Origin: a virus
Strand: one strand, 5' to 3'
IMG/VR virus record: IMGVR_UViG_3300031772_000001
Span: 103,661 to 167,660 of that record
DNA: 64,000 nucleotides
The notes beneath the pieces were generated by a model. The model worked only from the letters and a program-made list of their open reading frames with translations. It was not told the DNA's origin and ran no database searches. Every line of letters begins with the position of its first letter. Positions within the stretch are counted from its first letter, which is position 1. This document shows positions 52,856-60,962 of the stretch, one piece after another. Position numbers and translations under genes: made by a program.

Positions 52856-55800
52856 CTACTTTCCCCGTCCAGACTTTTGTTTGTTATAGGTAAGAACAGC
52901 ATTCACCATGTCTGGATCTTTCATTCCAAACTTCGCCATAACATAAGTAGCAAAGGTATTATCCAAAAACAACCTGTTAAACCACTCATAAAAATCATTG
53001 TTACCCTCAGCAGAAATTACCAAATTAAAAAAGAAATCTACGGCATGTCGCTCATCCACAACAACATCAACAATACCACGGAAGAAATTTTGCTGATTTA
53101 ACACATTTGTTTTGAAAATATCCGCGTGCGCTACCGCATCACTGGCAATCTTCTCAGTAACTTTCAATTGATCTGTCTGCAAGGAAAACAACTTCCTGAT
53201 GTACTTAACAGCAGTCGCCTCGTCAATAACGTCTGACAACTCCAACGAACTTCTCCCCATTGCTTCATTGAAGAAGGTAAGAAATTCAGGGGCATACTTC
53301 TCTCCGAGAATCGAAGTAATACCTTTAGTTCTGAAAATCTTAACTTGATTATCAATACTTAATAACTTTCCAAAACAATACCCAAGATTCTTTCTTAAAT
53401 TATCCATAGAATTATCATAATCTCCCTTTACAGCAGCATCCAAAGTATCATACATGCTCTGCACAAAATCCTTGACAGAATACTTAACACCTCCGTACTC
53501 CACAGGATCTATAGTTGGGTCATACCCCGCCCAATTCTTAGGAACAAGCTCAAGTAAAACCTTCACCCTATCAAGAAACCCGTCCTTATCCCTTGGAAAT
53601 GGTTGAATCATCCTCGACTCAATTGACCCATCATAATCAAGAACAGAACCACAAAATGAAATATTGTCCATGTGCTTAATCGACTTGTTCAACGTGCTCC
53701 AACCTCGAAATGTCGGAGCACCATGACCAAATCCTACATCATCAGATTCTCCTATAGGATCTTCTACATGCATAAACATCTTAACAAGTTCATCTGGGGT
53801 CTTACTTGCCAAGTAGTCAAGAATGACAGAGGAATACCCCTCTGACTTTATACCTGACAAATAATCCGTAGCATCCTTATCAGTATAACTAAGTTTTACA
53901 TACATAGCAGAACGGCCAGAGAAAGCAGAATCAATAGTGTTTGCTCCCTCATATCTATCACCATAATTCATAGCCTGAAGTACAACTACCTGTCCGGGTT
54001 CAAATTGGACGCCAAAGAGGCGGCAATCGCTGATTGCTTCAAAAACTGAGGACATCGCTGTTTGTTTTGCCCTATTCAACTCATCAAAAAACACAACCAA
54101 CTTCTGTCCCTTCTTGAGCTTCCTAATTCTTTTTGTAAACTCAATATCAGGAGCAAAAACAGTTACCTCTTCCGGTAGACTAAGCTGCCCCAAAATTGCC
54201 GGATCTTTCAACTGAGCATACAAAGGATGAGTTTCTGGTAACTTCCCTTTAAGATCCTCTAACGCATAGTCAATAGTGTTAATGGTCTTCGGTGCCCCCA
54301 TTACGTCAACTCTGTCTTTTTGAGACATATTGATAACAAATGGAGCATCCAAACCCATCTCTATACACACTTTATTAACACGATCTGTCTTGCCGTATGA
54401 TGTCGGGGTAATCATCATCATAGCATTACCACTACCAACACAATTTCTTATACCCTTCTTAAATTCATCTTGTTCTTTACCTGGGGAATCATCTACATGC
54501 TTGACTATACTCTTATAATTAGTCTTGAGATACTTCAAATATTCTGAAGATACATCATTCTCCCCTATCAAGTTAGTAATAAAGACAGGGTTAAAAAAGT
54601 CTTTCTTTGCTTCCACAGCATTAACATGATTACTTACAAATTCCCAAGACCTGTAATGAGGAAATGGATCTAATGCTGCCCTTTTCTCCTGACCATCACC
54701 GTACTTCTTGTAGATGTCAGCCAAGACATCAATACTATACGCCTTTTCGGGAGTATCTACAAAATCAACAACAGATTTATGCCATCCTGCACCCTGAATA
54801 TATTTCTTCCACCTACCATAAACATCTTTAGGATTAACATTTATAGACTCAAACCTTTGCGCTGCTGCCGGATCATTGATCATAGTAGTTGCATATATAT
54901 CATGTATCGAAGGATCTAACCCTATAGGGGCATTAGCAGCACACACTATACTACACTGCTTCATCGAATGATTATTATATATCTTCTGATTAAGAATAGC
55001 AGTAAGTGTTGCAATAACAGACTGAGGTGCCCGATTTATCTCATCAAGAAACAACAATACTGGCTTTTTCCATTCTTCAAACTTCTTCCTAAGAGCCTCT
55101 ATAGTATCCTTTTCATCTTTAGGAATATCTGGGGTATCTGTAAGATACTTCTCAATCTGAACATACTTCTGAGTCGCAAATTCCTGAAAATCATCCGTCG
55201 CCGTTATCATCTTGTCCATTGAAGCAGAATAAGACATCATCCTCTGTGTCTCATCATCAGTAGCAAACTTCTTCATACCTTCAAAGTCACTTCTTTCAAC
55301 AAATGCACAGTTTCTCACGAAAACACCAGAACTAAGAGCGAAATTATGGTATTCAGGGACATTCAAACAATACGCATTAGAAATTTCCTCAACTACCCAA
55401 GCAGACACAACCTTACAGTCCCTATTTTCTCTGCCTGACATTAACAAAATTCCAGAAATTAGGTCTTTTGCCTCACACTCAGAACCATCTCGAAGAATAA
55501 ATTTGTGGTCCGGCGTTACCCTTACCTTTTCTCCGTTATCAATCTCAACTTCAACAAAAGAAGCATTCTCTCTTGTTACTCCAAGTGCTGTGGCAAGAGC
55601 AGGAAAAATAGTCCCATCTTTCTTACATGAATAAACCCACACCTTATCACCAGCAGGAATATCTTTGATCTTTTTAGAAGTACCGTCAATCAACTTTATT
55701 TCTGTGTCCCCGTGTAAGCACCTGAAGTCCACAAGTCTATACCCAAGCTCTTTTGCTAATTTCTTTACAAGTGCAGATTTAGCTACGGCAGTAGGCCCAA

Positions 55801-56602
55801 TAAGTGTAGCAACTTGCTTCGCATCATCAGACCTTTTCAACAAATACTGTCTTAGCCACGTCTCAACAGGATCAAGTGTTCCTCCTGAAATACCTGGGGA
55901 AGCCCCACTACCGGCATTCGGAAGAGGAGCCTCGTACAACTCTTCACCCTGTCCTCGAAACTTCCGTAGCTGCTCTGTAAACTGCCCGATAGCCTCAGTA
56001 GTTGGAGTAGGAATAGCAGGGGTAGGAACAGTGGCATCCTTAGCTTCTGGATTCACAGGGGCAATTACAGGGGACACTCCCGGTCCATGATACTCAAGAC
56101 CAGCCTTATCTCTCTCAGCAAAAGCACCCAAAACACTTGCAGTAAGCAACGAGTTTACAAGTCCTTTTATCTCATCTGAACTCTTCGTATACCACAAAGA
56201 AACAATCTCACCAGCCTCTTTCACAATGGAAATAGAATCTGAAAAGTCTGAAATATTGAGTTTCGCCATCAGATTGTCTTCATCCAACGTGACATACCTT
56301 AATATCTCGGCATAGTCAACAACATCAATCAAAGCCTCTATCTTAGAACCCTCAGAATAAAGCTGCCTATTCAGTTCCTTAACATCATACAAATTCTCCT
56401 CTGCAAACACATACAAATTCAAAGGGTGTAGCTTGTAGAAACGAAAAGAAGCCTTTGCCGGAAAACCCCCAAATACAGGGTAAGTATCATACCCATAAAA
56501 AGGAGCAATCAACTCCTTCTTTGACAACATCCGGGTATAACTTCCTGTGAATCTTTGGGCAGAACGAACAAAAGGGAAGATACTCTCAATGTCCAAAAGC
56601 AT
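52856..56602 (-). CDS. tandem AAA+ (MoxR-like) ATPase containing a mini-intein
   Basis: 1248 aa including a 137-residue intein; 1111 aa after splicing. Residues 1-180 form an N-terminal domain, then a proline/glycine linker. AAA+ 1: Walker A GPTAVAKS at 269-276 (with A for the usual G), Walker B LLFLDEINRA at about 516-525. AAA+ 2: Walker A-like TPTSYGKT at 732-739 (lacks the first G) and Walker B VVFFDELNRA at about 836-845, followed by sensor and arginine-finger-like stretches. Two degenerate P-loops resemble MoxR/dynein-type ATPases that remodel or activate partner complexes. The VWA-metallopeptidase gene two places downstream is the likely partner. GGAGTC precedes the ATG. Confidence 0.85.
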   Translation of the reverse strand: MLLDIESIFPFVRSAQRFTGSYTRMLSKKELIAPFYGYDTYPVFGGFPAKASFRFYKLHPLNLYVFAEENLYDVKELNRQLYSEGSKIEALIDVVDYAEILRYVTLDEDNLMAKLNISDFSDSISIVKEAGEIVSLWYTKSSDEIKGLVNSLLTASVLGAFAERDKAGLEYHGPGVSPVIAPVNPEAKDATVPTPAIPTPTTEAIGQFTEQLRKFRGQGEELYEAPLPNAGSGASPGISGGTLDPVETWLRQYLLKRSDDAKQVATLIGPTAVAKSALVKKLAKELGYRLVDFRCLHGDTEIKLIDGTSKKIKDIPAGDKVWVYSCKKDGTIFPALATALGVTRENASFVEVEIDNGEKVRVTPDHKFILRDGSECEAKDLISGILLMSGRENRDCKVVSAWVVEEISNAYCLNVPEYHNFALSSGVFVRNCAFVERSDFEGMKKFATDDETQRMMSYSASMDKMITATDDFQEFATQKYVQIEKYLTDTPDIPKDEKDTIEALRKKFEEWKKPVLLFLDEINRAPQSVIATLTAILNQKIYNNHSMKQCSIVCAANAPIGLDPSIHDIYATTMINDPAAAQRFESINVNPKDVYGRWKKYIQGAGWHKSVVDFVDTPEKAYSIDVLADIYKKYGDGQEKRAALDPFPHYRSWEFVSNHVNAVEAKKDFFNPVFITNLIGENDVSSEYLKYLKTNYKSIVKHVDDSPGKEQDEFKKGIRNCVGSGNAMMMITPTSYGKTDRVNKVCIEMGLDAPFVINMSQKDRVDVMGAPKTINTIDYALEDLKGKLPETHPLYAQLKDPAILGQLSLPEEVTVFAPDIEFTKRIRKLKKGQKLVVFFDELNRAKQTAMSSVFEAISDCRLFGVQFEPGQVVVLQAMNYGDRYEGANTIDSAFSGRSAMYVKLSYTDKDATDYLSGIKSEGYSSVILDYLASKTPDELVKMFMHVEDPIGESDDVGFGHGAPTFRGWSTLNKSIKHMDNISFCGSVLDYDGSIESRMIQPFPRDKDGFLDRVKVLLELVPKNWAGYDPTIDPVEYGGVKYSVKDFVQSMYDTLDAAVKGDYDNSMDNLRKNLGYCFGKLLSIDNQVKIFRTKGITSILGEKYAPEFLTFFNEAMGRSSLELSDVIDEATAVKYIRKLFSLQTDQLKVTEKIASDAVAHADIFKTNVLNQQNFFRGIVDVVVDERHAVDFFFNLVISAEGNNDFYEWFNRLFLDNTFATYVMAKFGMKDPDMVNAVLTYNKQKSGRGK
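55310..55720 (-). other. mini-intein inside the AAA+ gene (residues 295-431)
   Basis: 137 residues from C295 to N431, in frame. Block A CLHGDTEIKLIDGT, block B VRVTPDHKF with TxxH (T69-H72 of the intein), block F-like EYHNFAL, and the end SGVFVRN followed by extein C432. The penultimate residue is R where H is usual. There is no homing endonuclease domain (LAGLIDADG or HNH). Removing it joins ...GYRLVDFR to CAFVERSDFE..., a natural AAA+ sequence, 19 residues after the Walker A lysine. Confidence 0.9.
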
Positions 56603-56611
56603 TTCAGACTC

Positions 56612-57775
56612 CTATAACTTTGCAGCCTTGACCAACATAATACGAATAATAACGTCGAGGTACTTGATATTTCTTGATTCTTCCACATTAGGCATCTTAT
56701 CTGACTCTTTTGCAACCCTACCAATAAGGGCATCAAGCTGTCCTGAAGTCATCCCTCTCAATGTCGCGCCCTTCATAAGAACCTGCACAGAACCCGAACT
56801 AATAGAAGACAGGTTATTGTAAGTATCATTCATAATAGCTGTATGCATACTCCACAACTCTGCTTCCTTTACTTTCCCCTCATACATACCCTCTAAAGTA
56901 GTAGGATCAACAACAGACACAAAATCAGGGTCGCCATCCATTATATCCGTAACAACTCTTCTGTAAAAATCCGGCTCTGTTGCTACCTGCGGGAAACTCT
57001 CGTGATAACTTGCATTATACTGAGCACTTGTAGCAATCAAAATACTGGCTACATCATAACCTCTTCCCGTATTCATTCCTGGTGTTAGCTTTCTTACATT
57101 CTTACTAGTCTTATCATACGCCTCTTCTATAGAATCATGCATCTCTTTACCGGAAATAATCTTTGACTCTTTACTTAATGCAAAAGTAGAGGTAACAAAA
57201 CTATTCCCCTGAGTATCACTTAGGTTAATCTCCCACTTTCCTTTCGCAAACTGATAAACAATAGAACTCTCCTGCTCAACAAGCATCTTCATGTATCTGT
57301 CAAAATCTGCTCCAAGATCCTTCTTGCCCGAAGGATCACTAAACTTGTTAACAAACATAAGAAAAAGAGGGTGTTTTGCATACTCTACAGCAGTGTTTCC
57401 ACCCAAATTCCAATTCATGACCATTTTCCCTGCCAAAACCCCTTTAAGTCCCTCAGATACTCTTTCCCTTCCCTCTTTAGTAGGAAGTAACTCTGCAAAG
57501 TCAAAAGCAACAAGTCCAAGCCGAGGATTCCCACAAAAACAAAAACAAAGACAAGCCTCATCCTCAAACCACCGCAAGCTACCAAAAGGAACCGTTCTAC
57601 CACTGGCAGTCAAAGCTGAACAGGTATACCTCTCGATAGGATAACCAGACGGTAATGAGTCTATCCCTTGATAAGCAAACGTAGTAAACTGGTCAAGCTC
57701 CACTTCAGGAGATAACCACGTATCAAACCTTTTGTCAGGGTCACTTCTTGTATATACTGATACAACTTTTCTCAT
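56612..57775 (-). CDS. hypothetical protein upstream of the AAA+ module
   Basis: 387 aa from the ATG at 57775, preceded by GATAGG, rather than the TTG at 57796 inside the previous gene. N-terminal residues 1-130 are strand-rich with cysteines (CLCFCFCGNPRLGL), then a long helical region (KMLVEQESSIVYQFAKGKWE, DSIEEAYDKTSKNVRKLTPG) and a helical C-terminus (DALIGRVAKESDKMPNVEES). No motif recognised. It lies immediately ahead of the AAA+ gene (9 bp gap), so it may be a substrate or cofactor of that system. Confidence 0.65.
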   Translation of the reverse strand: MRKVVSVYTRSDPDKRFDTWLSPEVELDQFTTFAYQGIDSLPSGYPIERYTCSALTASGRTVPFGSLRWFEDEACLCFCFCGNPRLGLVAFDFAELLPTKEGRERVSEGLKGVLAGKMVMNWNLGGNTAVEYAKHPLFLMFVNKFSDPSGKKDLGADFDRYMKMLVEQESSIVYQFAKGKWEINLSDTQGNSFVTSTFALSKESKIISGKEMHDSIEEAYDKTSKNVRKLTPGMNTGRGYDVASILIATSAQYNASYHESFPQVATEPDFYRRVVTDIMDGDPDFVSVVDPTTLEGMYEGKVKEAELWSMHTAIMNDTYNNLSSISSGSVQVLMKGATLRGMTSGQLDALIGRVAKESDKMPNVEESRNIKYLDVIIRIMLVKAAKL

Positions 57776-57792
57776 TATCAAAAACCTATCTA

Positions 57793-58509
57793 TCAAGAAG
57801 ACATGTTGTTTATACCACGAACAATAGTAGAGAAAGACAGAAATAACTTATTTGAATCAGTGTCTTCAAATGAGTTTACAAACTCATCAAACTTCTTCTT
57901 ATCTTTCAACTTAGTAAACAACGCCTTATATAACCTCGATGTTTTTACTCTAATGTCAGCACAAGAGTAAAGCTCCGCAGCTAGGTTTTCTTTTGTAACA
58001 AAACCAGAAAACCCACCAACTCTTGTCTTATTATAGTTGTAACTCACAGCCAAAGGAAATGCTAAATAATAAGAGTATACAAAGCTCTTTAAGACATTAC
58101 CAACCTTACTTCCCGGCTTCATCACAGAAGGGTCCGCATCAACCATATCCTCAAGATGCACCCTGATTCCTGACCTGTCTGAAAGCAACCTATTCTTCAC
58201 AAATAAGGTATTATTAGTAAAAACATCATTCAATGTAGTAACAAGACTATCAATAGTTGCTTCAAGAGTACCACCATAAAGTTTTGGTAACTCAACCTTA
58301 TTCAACAACTCAAATGTTGTTCGCACACTTGCCCAAGTGGTATCAAAATTAACCCCAGAACTACCAAATCCGGCATCAAATATAATCCTATGTGTTATAG
58401 GATCTTGCTTCTTCCATGTAGCAAAAAACGACCTAACAGGTGTAATGGCTACCCACTGCCCCAAAACATCATAAAAAGACTTTATAGCAACAGTATCATA
58501 ACTTAGCAT
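57793..58509 (-). CDS. hypothetical protein
   Basis: 238 aa from the ATG at 58509, chosen because CGAGG precedes it with a good spacer; an upstream TTG start would overlap the preceding gene by 47 bp. Mixed alpha/beta composition (VAIKSFYDVLGQWVAITPVR, GFGSSGVNFDTTWASVRTTF, SFVYSYYLAFPLAVSYNYNK). Unrecognised. It is coupled to the next gene: its stop (57793-57795) is 18 bp ahead of that ATG. Confidence 0.65.
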   Translation of the reverse strand: MLSYDTVAIKSFYDVLGQWVAITPVRSFFATWKKQDPITHRIIFDAGFGSSGVNFDTTWASVRTTFELLNKVELPKLYGGTLEATIDSLVTTLNDVFTNNTLFVKNRLLSDRSGIRVHLEDMVDADPSVMKPGSKVGNVLKSFVYSYYLAFPLAVSYNYNKTRVGGFSGFVTKENLAAELYSCADIRVKTSRLYKALFTKLKDKKKFDEFVNSFEDTDSNKLFLSFSTIVRGINNMSS

Positions 58510-58744
58510 TTTTTGCCTCGTAGATTCTTCTAAGGATTCCAAACTCCGAAGATTCCCGTAAAAGTAAAGTGTCCCTCAACGACCTCTGCTCCTTAACAAC
58601 ACCCGAAACCCCTCCCAAAGACTTCTTGTAAGCCAACATACAAAGCTGACTCCACTTATCAGAGTTCTCCTCAATGTCAGGATAATCTCTTCCAACTGAA
58701 GCCTTCGCCTCTTCCCATGCTTTTTTCTTATTCACGTCGCCCAT
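58496..58744 (-). CDS. hypothetical small protein
   Basis: 82 aa. Residues 1-45 (NKKKAWEEAKASVGRDYPD..., SDKWSQLCMLAYKKSLGG) look like a small helical domain; a second helix follows, ending LRRIYEAKNAKL. Unrecognised, possibly a chaperone or structural linker at the end of the fibre gene above it. It begins 1 bp after the LamG fibre gene stops and overlaps the next gene by 14 bp. Confidence 0.65.
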   Translation of the reverse strand: MGDVNKKKAWEEAKASVGRDYPDIEENSDKWSQLCMLAYKKSLGGVSGVVKEQRSLRDTLLLRESSEFGILRRIYEAKNAKL

Positions 58745-58745
58745 G

Positions 58746-60575
58746 CTATGCTATTGCTTCTTTAGAGATATTCCCATTAACATCCACAGTCGTATTTACA
58801 GTAACTTGATTCCCACCAGTACCCATCAAAATTGTCTTTGGTTTCTGGTTGGTATGCCTGTCAGTAACCTCTCGACTATAGATAACATCCTTCATAAACG
58901 TCTTTGAATTAGCACTTATATCAACTGTCTCACCATCAAGAGTTGACTTAACATCACTCCCTGTAAAGTTTAGTAAGTCTGTCTTTGCCTTAATATCAAC
59001 AGTATTTGAAAGTATGTTATGAATATCAACCGCATCAGCCTCAGTTATCTTCTCAGAAGACCGCACCTGCTGAACTGAAACTGCACTCAACAAATAATCA
59101 AAAAACACATTTATTGAGGCCTTTGCATCGGTACTAAGAACAGAATAGATGTACACATACCTACCAACACCTGTCCTTGTCATAGGACTTGATGGAATAA
59201 GAACAGTTCCAGTAGAAGTTATTATTGTTATATGGACATTATTCGCATCCGGGTCCATAGGCAATCCTGTAAGATCAAACAACCTAACATAAACATTGTA
59301 GGTATTAGATCCAGCATCAGGAATAATCATAGGACTATCAACAATACCTACAAAATTCGTACTATTCTGAATATTGGAAATTGCATTCAGAATAACAGAC
59401 TGTGAAGCAGGATCAGAGGGAAGATTGGTTGTCTTTGTACCAATACCACCAAGAAGATCATCCACGGAACCAGAAACAGGAGCACCAACAGAAGGAGCAA
59501 GTTTCATTGCGTCCCTTACCTGCTGCTGATTTATAGAAGATGATGAAACAGTAGCATCGACAGGAAAACGGTAAGGTAAACAACCAACTGCCTCTACAAC
59601 ACACTGATACAGAACAGGCTGTTCAAATTCAGGATTACCAAACTGAATCCAATAATTGCCCTTACCAGACTCCTGTAAGTCGCATTGCCAATCCTGAAGA
59701 TTTAACCTTGGAATCATAACCTCAGTCAAAGACAACCTACCCCAAATATACTGCTTAGATAAATATGCAGATACACAATACTGAGAATAAGGAGAATAAG
59801 GACTACTTGGAGGTGTAAACCCAGAAACCCACCGAGCATACCTATCAACATGGACCTCATCAATCCAACCATCAAAGCCAACAGGACTGCCAGACCCATA
59901 AGCACCGAAAAACAAATGTGTGGTAACAGAATAAAAGTTCAAATACCCACTTCCAGAAGAACAGGCTAAAACATCACTCCCAACCAATGTTCCGTCTCTG
60001 AAAAAATAATGTGTTGTTCCACTCTTAACATAAGCTACATGATACCAAACTCCAGTATTAACAACAAAACCAGAATCATTTATGTTTATAGAACTACCAC
60101 CCATCATCCCTAGCACAGACAAATTAAGATGCCCAGAAGCATCTACAGTTATTGATATAATACGGTCACTAATAATAGCAGTTCCAGCAAGATGCCTTAT
60201 TGCAGAAGGAACCGTATCAAACATTATCCAAAAATCAAGAGTAAAATCATACTGTATTGCATTTGCTTGGGGCTTTGTTTTATTCCCAAGCTCCCAATCA
60301 ATCGAAACTGGATAAACAAAATATTTATTGTTCATCCTCAAAGAGGAGGAACCAAACTTATATTGGGCAGTATCAATAGTCGGGGAATTTGAAGCATATA
60401 CAACATTACTTCTTAAAGAGGAATCAGTAATATTTGTACTTCCGAGAATATCCTCGAAATGAAGAAGCAGTCTTGTCTCCAAAGGAAACAACCCTAGCAC
60501 AGAAGTCTTAAAATCTGTTTCATCAATAAGAGCTACAGGGAAAAACTGGTCTACTCCAACTTCGCCTTTGAACAT
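58746..60575 (-). CDS. LamG-domain fibre protein
   Basis: 609 aa. Residues about 35-270 form a LamG/concanavalin jelly roll (LLLHFEDILGSTNITDSSLR, YDFTLDFWIMFDTVP, GVWYHVAYVKSGTTHYFFRD, FDGWIDEVHVDRYARW). A strand-rich link follows (SAYLSKQYIWGRLSLTEVMI), then a pair of SNT/SSR-type Ig-like segments (VYVRLFDLTGLPMDPDANNV) and a C-terminus repeating ITEADAVDIHNILSNTVDIK-like units (given in part). Probably a glycan-binding side fibre or whisker. AGGGGAT precedes the ATG. Confidence 0.7.
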   Translation of the reverse strand: MFKGEVGVDQFFPVALIDETDFKTSVLGLFPLETRLLLHFEDILGSTNITDSSLRSNVVYASNSPTIDTAQYKFGSSSLRMNNKYFVYPVSIDWELGNKTKPQANAIQYDFTLDFWIMFDTVPSAIRHLAGTAIISDRIISITVDASGHLNLSVLGMMGGSSININDSGFVVNTGVWYHVAYVKSGTTHYFFRDGTLVGSDVLACSSGSGYLNFYSVTTHLFFGAYGSGSPVGFDGWIDEVHVDRYARWVSGFTPPSSPYSPYSQYCVSAYLSKQYIWGRLSLTEVMIPRLNLQDWQCDLQESGKGNYWIQFGNPEFEQPVLYQCVVEAVGCLPYRFPVDATVSSSSINQQQVRDAMKLAPSVGAPVSGSVDDLLGGIGTKTTNLPSDPASQSVILNAISNIQNSTNFVGIVDSPMIIPDAGSNTYNVYVRLFDLTGLPMDPDANNVHITIITSTGTVLIPSSPMTRTGVGRYVYIYSVLSTDAKASINVFFDYLLSAVSVQQVRSSEKITEADAVDIHNILSNTVDIKAKTDLLNFTGSDVKSTLDGETVDISANSKTFMKDVIYSREVTDRHTNQKPKTILMGTGGNQVTVNTTVDVNGNISKEAIA

Positions 60576-60602
60576 ACTCTATCCCCTAAGTATGATTTCC
60601 TA

Positions 60603-60935
60603 CTAATAGTTAGGACACTTGAACTTCACCCTACCACAAACAATCGTGTGCTTCTTATTGATAGGATCACCACCATTCTCAACCCAAAGACTAAATTTCT
60701 GACTTGAAATAAAAGTCAGGGTATCCTCTTTCAGAAGATGTAATATACCCTTACCATTCATGGTATCAGTTATATCTACCTGAGTAGGATCATAAGAAGA
60801 CTTAGAAACACTTCCGCTGGAAAACATCACAGTCCACCCATTCAAGTCAAAAGGATTCCCAGAAGAATCAAGGACAGAAAATGATACGTCCGAAGAATCT
60901 CCTTTAATAACAACTAAATCTCGCGCTATAGACAT
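60603..60935 (-). CDS. BppU-N-like small baseplate/fibre protein
   Basis: 110 aa. The start DLVVIKGDSSDVSFSVLDSS, GNPFDLNGWTVMFSSG matches the N-terminal domain of BppU-type proteins (GDT...FxVxDxxGxPFDLxGxTVxF), which anchors side appendages on baseplates. The rest is strand-rich with a few lysines and a cysteine. It lies between the giant repeat protein and the LamG fibre, so it may anchor one of them. GAGGT precedes the ATG. Confidence 0.65.
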   Translation of the reverse strand: MSIARDLVVIKGDSSDVSFSVLDSSGNPFDLNGWTVMFSSGSVSKSSYDPTQVDITDTMNGKGILHLLKEDTLTFISSQKFSLWVENGGDPINKKHTIVCGRVKFKCPNY

Positions 60936-60962
60936 CGCACATACCTCTATAATACAAGTATA

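Noticed and set aside
58496-58744. RIYE at the C-terminus of the 82-aa protein as another leader-type cleavage site
   Set aside because: It is at the wrong end of the protein and isolated; a three-residue match can occur by chance.
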